From positions 1 to 6,236 of the forward strand of contig JASBZH010000064.1 of the NCBI GenBank assembly GCA_029983555.1: a stretch of DNA of 6,236 bases, given 5' to 3'. Position 1 is the first letter of the stretch, and every line of letters starts with the position of its first letter. Source of the stretch: Peptoniphilus sp. (GTDB lineage Bacteria; Bacillota; Clostridia; Tissierellales; Peptoniphilaceae). The notes beneath the pieces were generated by a model. The model saw nothing but the letters and a program-made list of their open reading frames with translations. It ran no database searches and was not told where the DNA came from. Made by a program: the position numbers and the translations under genes. This document shows positions 1-5,901 of this stretch, one piece after another.

Positions 1-27
1 AATAAAGACAAAAGCTGGAGGTGAATT

Positions 28-1362
28 ATGAACGAGAAGTTGGAAAAAAGAGATAAAAAACTTTATAAGGACTCGTCCTTAGTGTTAAAATTTATCCTTT
101 TGAGTGCAATTGGCATTTTCATGTTTTTTATTCCCGTAAGAGTAAACGGTGCCACGACAATACCACTTGAAGTAGCAATTACGTTTTTAATCGAAAAGTT
201 GCCACATGTGGTTAAGGCTTATGCTTTTGTTGTCATAATGGTAGGAGCTATTAAACCTTTTGTCACAAAAACGTGGAATACAGATAGGGTAACTACGTTT
301 TTCTCTTTTTCTAAGTTAATTGGAGCTATTTTTACATTAATTTTATTTTCAGGTCACGCACCTGAAGCAATTTCAAGACCAGACCACGGACCATTCTTAT
401 TTGATTCTTTGGCAGTGCAGGTAGGTGTTTTGATTCCTATAGCTTCAATATTTTTAACTTTCTTGATGGACTATGGCTTTATTGATTTTATAGGTCAATT
501 TTTAAAACCAGTCATGAGAAAAATTTGGAGAACACCAGGAAGAACTGCTGTAGTAGCTGTCGCTTCATTTATGGGCTCAACTGCCGTCGGCGTTATGATG
601 ACGAACGATCTTTACAAAGAACTTAAGTACAACATAAGAGAAGCGATTATAGTTGCAACATCATTTTCAACTGTAAGTATTTCTTTCTTTGTTGTCATTG
701 CTAAAACTGCAAACATAATGGAGCGTTGGACAGAATTTTTCTTTGTAGCTTTTATCGTGACATTTGCTGTAACAGCAATAACGGTTAGAATTCCGCCACT
801 ATCAACAAAACCTAATACTTATTACAAGAATCAAGAAGGAATATTGGAAGAAGACATAGAAGGAAATTTATTTAAAGGAGCCTTAAATAACGGGATTGAA
901 ATTTGCAAGAGTGCAGGAAGTGTATTTAAAGTTTGTGCAAAAAATGTAGTAGATTCATATGAACTCGTTTTTGCAACTCTACCTAACTTTATGTCAATAG
1001 GTTTAATTGCACTTATAATTGCAAATTATACGACAATATTTGATTTCTTTGGATATATTTTCTATCCATTAACTTATATTTTGAGAATACCAGAACCACT
1101 TTTAGCAGCAAAGGCAGCTTTCTTGGGACTAGCTGAAATGTTTTTGCCAGTAATGCTTGTAACAGAGGCGCCACTCTTGACAAGATTTGTACTTTGCGTA
1201 ATGAGTGTATCTCAAATTTTGATGTTCTCAACTACAATTCCAACAATTGTAGCTACAGAAATACCAGTATCAATTAAAGATTTAGTAATTATTTGGCTAG
1301 AAAGAACTATTTTAATATTCATATTGACAGTACCTATCGCACACTTAGTACTTGGAATATGA
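28..1362 (+). CDS. YjiH-family membrane protein (nucleoside-recognition/Gate domain)
   Basis: This is a 444-residue polytopic inner-membrane protein. The overall sequence, notably the GSTAVGVMMTNDLYKELKYN stretch at about residues 183-202 followed by REAIIVATSFSTVSISFF, resembles the YjiH family, which carries a Gate/nucleoside-recognition domain. The family is presumed to act in transport, but its substrate is not established. Hydrophobic segments are visible at roughly residues 20-39, 60-80, 92-108, 128-150, 172-192, 205-226, 236-254, 312-335, 340-380, 386-408 and 418-442. A hydrophilic loop with an acidic patch lies at about 258-300. The N-terminus is Lys/Glu-rich without a cleavable signal. 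The ATG is preceded by a near-perfect Shine-Dalgarno GGAGGTGA at 17-24. The promoter lies outside the window. The gap to the next gene is 37 bases with no terminator, so co-transcription is likely. I am confident of the family but not of the function. Confidence 0.82.
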   Translation: MNEKLEKRDKKLYKDSSLVLKFILLSAIGIFMFFIPVRVNGATTIPLEVAITFLIEKLPHVVKAYAFVVIMVGAIKPFVTKTWNTDRVTTFFSFSKLIGAIFTLILFSGHAPEAISRPDHGPFLFDSLAVQVGVLIPIASIFLTFLMDYGFIDFIGQFLKPVMRKIWRTPGRTAVVAVASFMGSTAVGVMMTNDLYKELKYNIREAIIVATSFSTVSISFFVVIAKTANIMERWTEFFFVAFIVTFAVTAITVRIPPLSTKPNTYYKNQEGILEEDIEGNLFKGALNNGIEICKSAGSVFKVCAKNVVDSYELVFATLPNFMSIGLIALIIANYTTIFDFFGYIFYPLTYILRIPEPLLAAKAAFLGLAEMFLPVMLVTEAPLLTRFVLCVMSVSQILMFSTTIPTIVATEIPVSIKDLVIIWLERTILIFILTVPIAHLVLGI

Positions 1363-1399
1363 TTAGACAAAACTTTATTAAATAAAAAAGGAGATTAAT

Positions 1400-2089
1400 A
1401 TGTTTTACGAAACTAAAAAAAATGATCATGGATTACCACACAACCCATTTAAATCTTGTACAGTGCCTAGATGTATCGGATGGTTATCAACAAGAAATGA
1501 AGATGGAACAGATAATATTGCTCCATATTCTCAATTCACAAATTTGACATTTGACCCACCATATGTATTATTTTCAGCAAACCAAAACATATTTGGGGAC
1601 AGAAAAAACACAGTTAAAAATATCGAGAGAACTCACGAATTTGTATTCAATATGGTAAGTGAAGACTTGGCAGAAGCGATGAACAAATCTTCAATAGCAA
1701 AACTTCCTGACGGATATAAAGACAAATTTGAATATATTGGAGTAGAAAAAGAAGAAGCAGAACTAGTTGACGTAGCAATGGTAAAAGATTCACCAGTTCA
1801 TTACGAAATCGAATACGTTCAAACACTTAGACTTCCAGGCAACGACATAATCAACACAATAGATGTAATAATTGGAAAAGTTATCGGAATTCACATCAAA
1901 GATAAATTTATAACTGACGAAGGAAGAGTAGATATAGTTGGAATTAAACCAGTAGCAAGACTTGGATATTTTGACTTTACAGTAGTTAACAATTCATTTG
2001 AAATGGAACCTCCAAAACTAGATGACGAAAAACTTCAATATTTAGTTGACAAAGGACTAGAAGGTATAGCAGAACCAGAAGACAAATAA
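1400..2089 (+). CDS. flavin reductase family protein (FMN-binding split barrel)
   Basis: This 229-residue cytoplasmic protein matches the flavin-reductase-like FMN-binding split-barrel family, whose members bind FMN and reduce flavin or pass electrons to partner enzymes. The N-terminal block at residues 23-59 (PRCIGWLSTRNEDGTDNIAP, then YSQF, then FDPPYVLFS) is the characteristic flavin-binding strand-loop region. It is followed by a D-R-K-NT-V-K-N-I segment (67-75) and an FVFNMV strand (81-86). Near the C-terminus GIKPVARLGY (181-190) corresponds to the family's conserved arginine-leucine-glycine region. The physiological electron acceptor cannot be read from the sequence. The start is supported by AAGGAG at 1388-1393, six bases before the ATG. 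It is probably the second gene of a transcript beginning with the upstream YjiH-like gene and ending at the terminator just downstream. No functional link between these two genes is evident. Confidence 0.85.
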   Translation: MFYETKKNDHGLPHNPFKSCTVPRCIGWLSTRNEDGTDNIAPYSQFTNLTFDPPYVLFSANQNIFGDRKNTVKNIERTHEFVFNMVSEDLAEAMNKSSIAKLPDGYKDKFEYIGVEKEEAELVDVAMVKDSPVHYEIEYVQTLRLPGNDIINTIDVIIGKVIGIHIKDKFITDEGRVDIVGIKPVARLGYFDFTVVNNSFEMEPPKLDDEKLQYLVDKGLEGIAEPEDK

Positions 2090-2111
2090 CAATTAAATAA
2101 TAGCACACCCC

Positions 2112-2147
2112 AAAGCGACTGTTCTTTCATAAGACAGTCGCTTTTTT
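2112..2147 (+). terminator. intrinsic terminator after flavin reductase gene
   Basis: The left arm AAAGCGACTG (2112-2121) pairs with CAGTCGCTTT (2135-2144). With one bulged T (2122) the helix extends through TCTT/AAGA (2123-2126 with 2131-2134) to a four-base loop. A run of six T (2142-2147) follows the GC-rich stem. This is a textbook rho-independent terminator on the + strand and separates the first transcription unit from the chaperonin operon. Confidence 0.93.
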
Positions 2148-2184
2148 ATGTTTACATTTAATTCTAAATTTTACATATAAGCCC

Positions 2185-2213
2185 TTGAAATAATAAAAAA
2201 AATGTATTATCAT
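2185..2213 (+). promoter_or_regulatory. sigma-A-type promoter of groES-groEL
   Basis: TTGAAA at 2185-2190 matches five of six bases of the -35 consensus. After exactly 17 bases, TATCAT at 2208-2213 matches five of six bases of the -10 consensus. The expected transcription start is near 2220, which places it at the left edge of the CIRCE operator. That is the usual arrangement for HrcA-repressed chaperonin operons. The position was assigned by eye. Confidence 0.7.
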
Positions 2214-2218
2214 AAGTA

Positions 2219-2245
2219 TTAGCAGAAGAGCTAATTGAGTGCTAA
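2219..2245 (+). promoter_or_regulatory. CIRCE operator (HrcA site), degenerate left arm
   Basis: The CIRCE consensus is TTAGCACTC-N9-GAGTGCTAA. Here the right arm GAGTGCTAA (2237-2245) is perfect and the spacer is exactly nine bases (2228-2236). The left arm reads TTAGCAGAA (2219-2227), keeping only its first six bases. The 6-bp outer palindrome TTAGCA/TGCTAA is intact. The site overlaps the predicted transcription start and lies 22 bases before the groES ATG, as expected for binding by the heat-shock repressor HrcA. No hrcA gene is in the window. Confidence 0.85.
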
Positions 2246-2267
2246 AAATTTTAGGAGGTTTATATAA

Positions 2268-2549
2268 ATGAAACTTAGACCATTAGACGACAAATTAGTT
2301 ATCAAAAAAATTGAAAAAGAAGAGACAACTGCTTCTGGTATAGTTCTTCCATCTTCAGCAAAGGAAGAGCCAAACATTGCAGAAGTTATTGCTACAGGAA
2401 ATAAATTAGATACTGACGAAGATATGAAGGGACTTGTTAATGTTGGAGATAAAATTATTTTCTCTAAATATGCAGGTACTGATATCGAAGTTGAAAAAGA
2501 AGAATACACTATTATCAAATTCCAAGATATTTTAGCTGTTATTGAATAA
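2268..2549 (+). CDS. groES: co-chaperonin GroES (Cpn10)
   Basis: GroES is the heptameric lid that caps the GroEL chamber in the cytoplasm during ATP-driven protein folding. The 93-residue length is typical of the family (about 94-97). The protein opens with MKLRPLDDKLVIKK, the conserved Cpn10 start. The mobile loop spans about residues 17-35, and its hydrophobic GroEL-contact tripeptide IVL is at 25-27 within SGIVLP. The central VGDKIIFSKYAGTDIE (about 58-73) and the terminal DILAVIE are also characteristic. AGGAGG at 2253-2258 precedes the ATG by nine bases. It is the first gene of a two-gene operon with groEL, 15 bases apart, and is expected to be HrcA-regulated through the upstream CIRCE. 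Nothing in the protein looks abnormal. Confidence 0.98.
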   Translation: MKLRPLDDKLVIKKIEKEETTASGIVLPSSAKEEPNIAEVIATGNKLDTDEDMKGLVNVGDKIIFSKYAGTDIEVEKEEYTIIKFQDILAVIE

Positions 2550-2564
2550 TAAAGGAGAGATAAA

Positions 2565-4190
2565 ATGGCAAAAGAAATTAAATTTTCAGAAGACGCAAGA
2601 AAGGGTCTAATTAAAGGAATTAACACTCTTGCAGATACTGTAAAAGTTACTCTTGGACCTAAGGGTAGAAATGTTATTTTAGATAAAGAATATGGTGCAC
2701 CACTTATCACTAACGATGGTGTTACAATTGCAAGAGAAATTGAATGTGAAGATAAATTCGAAAACATGGGAGCTCAACTTTTAAAAGAAGTTGCAACTAA
2801 GACTAACGATGTTGCAGGAGACGGAACTACTACAGCAACACTTTTGGCACAAGCAATCATCCGTGAAGGTATGAGAAACTTAGCTGCTGGTGCAAATCCA
2901 ATGATCCTTCAAAGAGGTATTAGAAAAGCTGTAGATAAGACAGTTGAAGAGATTAAAAATTTCTCAACAGAAGTTTCTTCTAAGGAAGCTATTGCACAAG
3001 TTGCTTCTATTTCTGCTGCAGATGAAAATGTTGGAGCTCTTATTTCTGATGCAATGGAAAAAGTTGGAAACGACGGCGTTATTACTGTCGAAGAAAGTAA
3101 ATCTATGGGAACACACCTTGATGTTGTTGAAGGTATGCAATTTGACAGAGGTTATTTATCTCCATACATGGTGACTGACACAGATAAGATGGTTGCAGAA
3201 CTTGAAAACCCATATATTTTAATTACTGATAAAAAAATCAACAATATTCAAGACATTCTTCCACTACTTGAATCTGTAGTTCAACAATCAAGACCACTTT
3301 TAATTATCGCTGAGGATATTGAAGGCGAAGCTCTTGCAACACTTGTAGTTAACTCTTTAAGAGGTACACTAAATGTAGTTGGAGTTAAAGCACCAGGATA
3401 TGGCGATAGAAGAAAAGAAATGCTTCAAGATATTGCAATCTTAACTGGTGGTAAAGTAGTTTCATCTGACCTTGGAGAAGATTTAAAAGATGCTACAATC
3501 GAAGATTTGGGAACATCTTCTAAGGTTAGAGTTGAAAAAGAACTTACAGTTATTGTAGATGGTGCTGGAGATAAATCTGAACTTGAAAATAGAATCAACC
3601 ACATTAAAAATCAAATTGAAGAGACAGATTCAGAATTTGATAAAGAAAAACTTCAAGAAAGACTTGCAAAACTTTCTGGTGGAGTTGCAGTTATAAATGT
3701 TGGTGCAGCTACAGAAGTAGAACTTAAGGAAAGAAAATTAAGAATCGAAGATGCACTTGCAGCAACAAGAGCAGCTGTTGAAGAAGGAATCGTAGCAGGT
3801 GGTGGAACTGTATTAGTAGATACTATTAAATCTGTTGAAAAACTAGTTGATGAACTTGAAGGCGACGAAAAAACTGGTGCTAATATAATTCTAAAATCAC
3901 TTGAAGAACCATTAAGACAAATTGCACAAAATGCTGGACTTGAAGGTTCTGTAATTGTAGAACATGTTAAAAATAAAGAGGCAGGAATTGGATTTGATGC
4001 ATCTAATTCAGAATATGTAAACATGAAAGAAAAAGGTATAGTTGATCCAACTAAGGTAACAAGATCAGCTCTTCAAAACGCAGCTTCAGTAGCATCAATG
4101 GTTCTTACAACAGAAGCAGCAGTTGCAAATATTCCAGAAAAGAAAGACGAACCACAAATGCCAATGAACCCAGGCATGGGAATGATGTAA
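2565..4190 (+). CDS. groEL: 60 kDa chaperonin GroEL (Cpn60)
   Basis: GroEL is the ATP-dependent double-ring folding chamber of the cytoplasm and works with GroES. The full-length protein has 541 residues, normal for the family. Visible landmarks are the nucleotide-binding TLGPKGRNV (29-37), the DGVT segment (51-54), the GDGTTT ATP/Mg site (85-90, with D86), and the GYGDRRKEML segment of the apical domain (278-287). The catalytic-region aspartate D396 lies in RIEDALAATR, and the chaperonin signature AAVEEGIVAGGG is at 403-414. The C-terminus ends in a short Gly/Met tail (PGMGMM), the usual flexible tail inside the cavity. AAAGGAG at 2551-2557 is seven bases before the ATG. Transcription is shared with groES and ends at the terminator at 4229-4269. 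The protein has no missing key residue. Confidence 0.99.
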   Translation: MAKEIKFSEDARKGLIKGINTLADTVKVTLGPKGRNVILDKEYGAPLITNDGVTIAREIECEDKFENMGAQLLKEVATKTNDVAGDGTTTATLLAQAIIREGMRNLAAGANPMILQRGIRKAVDKTVEEIKNFSTEVSSKEAIAQVASISAADENVGALISDAMEKVGNDGVITVEESKSMGTHLDVVEGMQFDRGYLSPYMVTDTDKMVAELENPYILITDKKINNIQDILPLLESVVQQSRPLLIIAEDIEGEALATLVVNSLRGTLNVVGVKAPGYGDRRKEMLQDIAILTGGKVVSSDLGEDLKDATIEDLGTSSKVRVEKELTVIVDGAGDKSELENRINHIKNQIEETDSEFDKEKLQERLAKLSGGVAVINVGAATEVELKERKLRIEDALAATRAAVEEGIVAGGGTVLVDTIKSVEKLVDELEGDEKTGANIILKSLEEPLRQIAQNAGLEGSVIVEHVKNKEAGIGFDASNSEYVNMKEKGIVDPTKVTRSALQNAASVASMVLTTEAAVANIPEKKDEPQMPMNPGMGMM

Positions 4191-4228
4191 TAAATAATAA
4201 AATTAATTTTAGTTAGAGATTAGTTTTT

Positions 4229-4269
4229 ATACACCCTTTACTTTATAAAGAAGTAAAGGGTGTATTTTT
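4229..4269 (+). terminator. intrinsic terminator of groES-groEL operon
   Basis: ACACCCTTTACTT (4231-4243) is perfectly complementary to AAGTAAAGGGTGT (4251-4263), with a seven-base loop. One further AT pair on each side of this 13-bp stem (4229-4230 with 4264-4265) extends the helix to 15 bp. A T-run (4265-4269) follows at once. It is strong and clearly oriented for the chaperonin operon. Its T-tract is shared with a second, AT-only palindrome. Confidence 0.94.
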
Positions 4270-4292
4270 ATTATAAATTTATAATAAAAATA
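4263..4292. repeat. perfect 30-base AT-only palindrome
   Basis: TATTTTTATTATAAA (4263-4277) is followed directly by its exact reverse complement (4278-4292), giving 15 + 15 bases with no spacer. Apart from A and T it contains no other base. The first seven bases overlap the end of the groEL terminator. In DNA it could extrude as a cruciform. In RNA it would give a weak all-AU hairpin, possibly a backup stop. Its role is unknown. Confidence 0.75.
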
Positions 4293-4532
4293 GTTATTTT
4301 TAAAGTCATTTGCTTTTTAAATTTTATTTTACAATTTTAAGTTTATCACTTGCTAACTTTTATAAAACTTTGTCCTAAATTTTATTTCGGGAGAGTAAAA
4401 TGATATAAATAATAAATTTAAATATTTTTAAACTTAGAATAATTTATTTTCAAATAATAGTTTTATTAGTTATCACTATAATGTGTTTAAATTATTTGTT
4501 TAAGAGTAAAAATATTAAAGAGGAGGATTTTT
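4293..4532. other. AT-rich intergenic region before gloB
   Basis: Between the groEL terminator/palindrome and the gloB ATG I see no convincing gene on either strand. The only ATG with a decent upstream purine run (ATG at 4400 after CGGGAGAG) stops after two codons. The stretch is almost entirely A/T with scattered short AT palindromes such as TTTTATAAAA. It must hold the gloB promoter, because the preceding operon is terminated. The best -10 candidate is listed separately. Confidence 0.6.
4477..4482 (+). promoter_or_regulatory. candidate -10 box for gloB
   Basis: A perfect TATAAT lies 50 bases upstream of the gloB start, a reasonable distance for a short leader. There is no recognisable -35 hexamer at 16-18 bases upstream and no extended -10 TG motif. 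In DNA this AT-rich the match could be chance. Confidence 0.35.
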
Positions 4533-5225
4533 ATGAAAGTAAATGCTATTTTCGCTTTTAGCGACAATTATATTTGGGCAATTGAAATAGATGATAAATA
4601 TATTATTATAGATCCAGGCGAGGCAGAGCCAGTTTTCGAATTTTTAAAGGACAAAGCTCCAGAGGCAATACTTTTGACTCACAAACACTCTGACCACGTT
4701 GGTGGAGTAGACGAAATTGTGAAAAAGTATGGAGCTGTGAAAGTTTATGGACCGAGCGAAACTGAAAAGTACAACGACATCACTCTAAAGGGTGGAGACG
4801 AATTTAGTGTACTTGGAGAAACTTTTAAAGTAATGGACACGCCAGGACACACTAGAGAACATATTTCATACTTATTAAACGACAAGTTATTTTGTGGAGA
4901 TGCTCTATTTTTAGCAGGCTGTGGCAGAGTTTTCACTGGAGATTACGAAGCGGCATATGACACTATGCAAAAATTTAATTCTTTAGATGAAGATATTTAT
5001 GCTTATCCTGCGCACGAATATTCTTATTATAACTTGAAGTTTACTATGGAATATAGACCAAATGAAGACGTAAAAAAAGAACTTGAAAGAGTTAAAGAAT
5101 TAAGAGAAAAAGATGAGATAACTCTTCCAACTACTATAAAGAAAGAAAAACTCATAAATCCATTTATGAGAGCTAAAGATTTAGAGGATTTTACAGAACT
5201 TAGAAAAGCAAAAGATAGATTTTAG
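4533..5225 (+). CDS. gloB: glyoxalase II-type hydrolase (hydroxyacylglutathione hydrolase), metallo-beta-lactamase fold
   Basis: This 230-residue cytoplasmic metallohydrolase is expected to hydrolyse S-lactoylglutathione or a related thiol ester to lactate and free thiol, the second step of methylglyoxal detoxification. The dinuclear-metal ligands are all present: THKHSDH with H50, H52, D54 and H55, then H106 in DTPGHT, D123 in CGDALF, and H161 in PAHEY. Features specific to glyoxalase II, beyond the general fold, are the AGCGRVF segment (128-134), HEY at 161-163 and a C-terminal helical part. That part contains LPTTIKKEKLINPFMRAK (198-215), where R213 and K215 match the region that contacts glutathione in characterised enzymes. 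AGGAGG at 4521-4526 sits six bases before the ATG. The next gene begins eight bases after the stop. I infer true GloB-like specificity from these motifs, but the native thiol in this organism is unknown. Confidence 0.9.
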   Translation: MKVNAIFAFSDNYIWAIEIDDKYIIIDPGEAEPVFEFLKDKAPEAILLTHKHSDHVGGVDEIVKKYGAVKVYGPSETEKYNDITLKGGDEFSVLGETFKVMDTPGHTREHISYLLNDKLFCGDALFLAGCGRVFTGDYEAAYDTMQKFNSLDEDIYAYPAHEYSYYNLKFTMEYRPNEDVKKELERVKELREKDEITLPTTIKKEKLINPFMRAKDLEDFTELRKAKDRF

Positions 5226-5228
5226 GAG
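5224..5228 (+). promoter_or_regulatory. Shine-Dalgarno overlapping gloB stop codon
   Basis: AGGAG at 5224-5228 shares its first two bases with the TAG stop of gloB and lies five bases before the ATG at 5234. A ribosome terminating on gloB would occupy or release right at this site, so translational coupling of the two genes is likely. Confidence 0.8.
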
Positions 5229-5233
5229 AAATT

Positions 5234-5653
5234 ATGCCTTATACAAAAAATGATTATCCCGATTCAATGAAAAACATGAAAGAGATAGCGAGATTTAAAG
5301 CAATAGATATTTTAAATGCGATGTTAAAAGATGGATATGACGAATCAAGAGCAATTCCGATTGCAATTTCGCAGGCCAAAGAATGGTATGAAGGTGCATC
5401 TAATAAAGAAAAATCAGAAATGAAAAAAGAAGATGTTACGGATCACAAAAAAGACAAAAATTCATCTGCCAAACTTCAAAATGCCGACGTTATTGTTGAG
5501 TATTCAAAAGAAGATGAGAAGTGGCGCGTCATTTCAAAAGGTGCAGATAAAGCCGACTCTCTTCATGAGAAGAAATCCGATGCTTTAGATAGGGCAAAGG
5601 AAATTTTAAGATACAGAGATGCAAAACTTATTTCTAAAAAGAAAGATGAATAA
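5234..5653 (+). CDS. DUF2188 domain protein with N-terminal plant-/ChaB-like small helical module
   Basis: This is a 139-residue, highly charged, cytoplasmic protein of unknown function. It has two parts. Residues 1-56 (MPYTKNDYPDSMKNMKEIAR, then FKAIDILNAMLKDGYDESRA, then IPIAISQAKEWYEGAS) form a compact helical module that I recognise as recurrent in small Firmicutes proteins. Residues 57-82 are a Lys/Glu/Asp-rich linker. Residues 84-135 fit DUF2188: a short strand (ADVIVEY), the pattern KWRVISKGADKADSLHEKKS with W97, then a helix (DALDRAKEILR) and a final strand. The resemblance of the N-terminal part to ChaB-like modules is only a guess. The start is set by the adjacent AGGAG and the eight-base gap to gloB. 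The pairing with gloB suggests a shared transcript but does not reveal the role. No clear terminator follows. Confidence 0.78.
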   Translation: MPYTKNDYPDSMKNMKEIARFKAIDILNAMLKDGYDESRAIPIAISQAKEWYEGASNKEKSEMKKEDVTDHKKDKNSSAKLQNADVIVEYSKEDEKWRVISKGADKADSLHEKKSDALDRAKEILRYRDAKLISKKKDE

Positions 5654-5774
5654 AAAAATAGTGAACGGTTTTATTTTCGTAAAAAATACTTATCAATGGT
5701 TTTAAATTATATATTTTTTAAAAATTGTATGCACTATATATTAATTATAGAATGAAGATTTGAAATATACTCAT
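5654..5774. other. AT-rich intergenic region after the gloB operon
   Basis: No gene and no convincing intrinsic terminator is visible after the DUF2188 gene. The inverted repeats here are all-AT, such as TTTTAAA (5700-5706) with TTTAAAA (5717-5723), and no T-run follows the second arm. The element GGTTTTA occurs twice (5667-5673 and 5698-5704). Either the gloB transcript continues into the structured region downstream, or it ends by a mechanism I cannot see. Confidence 0.5.
5725..5753 (+). promoter_or_regulatory. weak candidate promoter for the leader/lipoprotein gene
   Basis: TTGTAT (5725-5730, three of six -35 bases) is followed after 17 bases by TAGAAT (5748-5753, five of six -10 bases). 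Transcription would then begin near 5760, just ahead of the inverted-repeat region, leaving an untranslated leader of about 225 bases. The -35 is poor, and TATACT at 5766-5771 is an alternative -10. Confidence 0.35.
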
Positions 5775-5901
5775 GTTGAAAAATTTGTCGTTTCTATATA
5801 TTGCTATATTTGCATTTTAGGGGCGTTACATGCAAAAGTATCAATATATTAATATATCGCATATAAGATAAAAGCTACAGAAACGAGAACAACTTTTTTT
5901 T
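5775..5901 (+). ncRNA. candidate structured leader RNA with terminator-like end
   Basis: Several nested inverted repeats are present. P1 is TCGTTTCT (5788-5795) with AGAAACGA (5879-5886), 8 bp and perfect. Stacked directly inside it, P2 uses 5796-5815 with 5830-5849: ATATATTG/CAATATAT, a five-by-five segment with three possible pairs, then TTTGCAT/ATGCAAA. That makes about 18 of 20 positions paired, with a 14-base loop TTTAGGGGCGTTAC. A small P3 (TATAT-CGC-ATATA, 5853-5865) completes a three-way junction. Outside P1, GTTG (5775-5778) can pair with CAAC (5890-5893), which touches a run of eight T (5894-5901), as in a terminator. I recognise no known riboswitch, T-box or housekeeping RNA. The fold was made by eye in AT-rich DNA. 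Confidence 0.45.

Noticed and set aside
1013..1231. Minus-strand open frame within the YjiH-like gene
   Set aside because: It is fully antisense to a well-supported membrane protein and shows no domain or start signal.
2151..2181. Alternative promoter (TTTACA with TATAAG) upstream of groES
   Set aside because: The 19-base spacing is less favourable than the 17-base TTGAAA/TATCAT pair, which also places the start exactly at the CIRCE operator.
2231..2767. A long open frame on the minus strand antisense to groES and the start of groEL
   Set aside because: It overlaps two certain genes and the CIRCE site, its translation is Ser/Leu/Ile-rich with no recognisable domain, and it is explained by the codon bias of the sense strand.
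2944..3174. Open frame in another + frame inside groEL
   Set aside because: It lies wholly within the certain groEL frame, and the Leu/Lys-rich translation is a frame-shift shadow.
3653..4024. Open frame on the minus strand inside groEL
   Set aside because: Its product is Ser/Ala/Pro/Thr-rich, a typical mirror of a Glu/Gly/Ala-rich sense protein, and it has no ribosome-binding site or domain.
4388..4408. Purine-rich CGGGAGAG followed by ATG, looking like a ribosome site and gene start
   Set aside because: The frame reads ATG ATA TAA and stops after two codons, so no protein is encoded.
4745..4936. Minus-strand open frame within gloB
   Set aside because: It overlaps the catalytic-core codons of gloB and has no independent support.
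5666..5687. Possible terminator hairpin just after the DUF2188 gene (TTTTA/TAAAA)
   Set aside because: The stem is about five AU pairs and is followed by A-rich sequence, not a T-run, so it would not terminate well.
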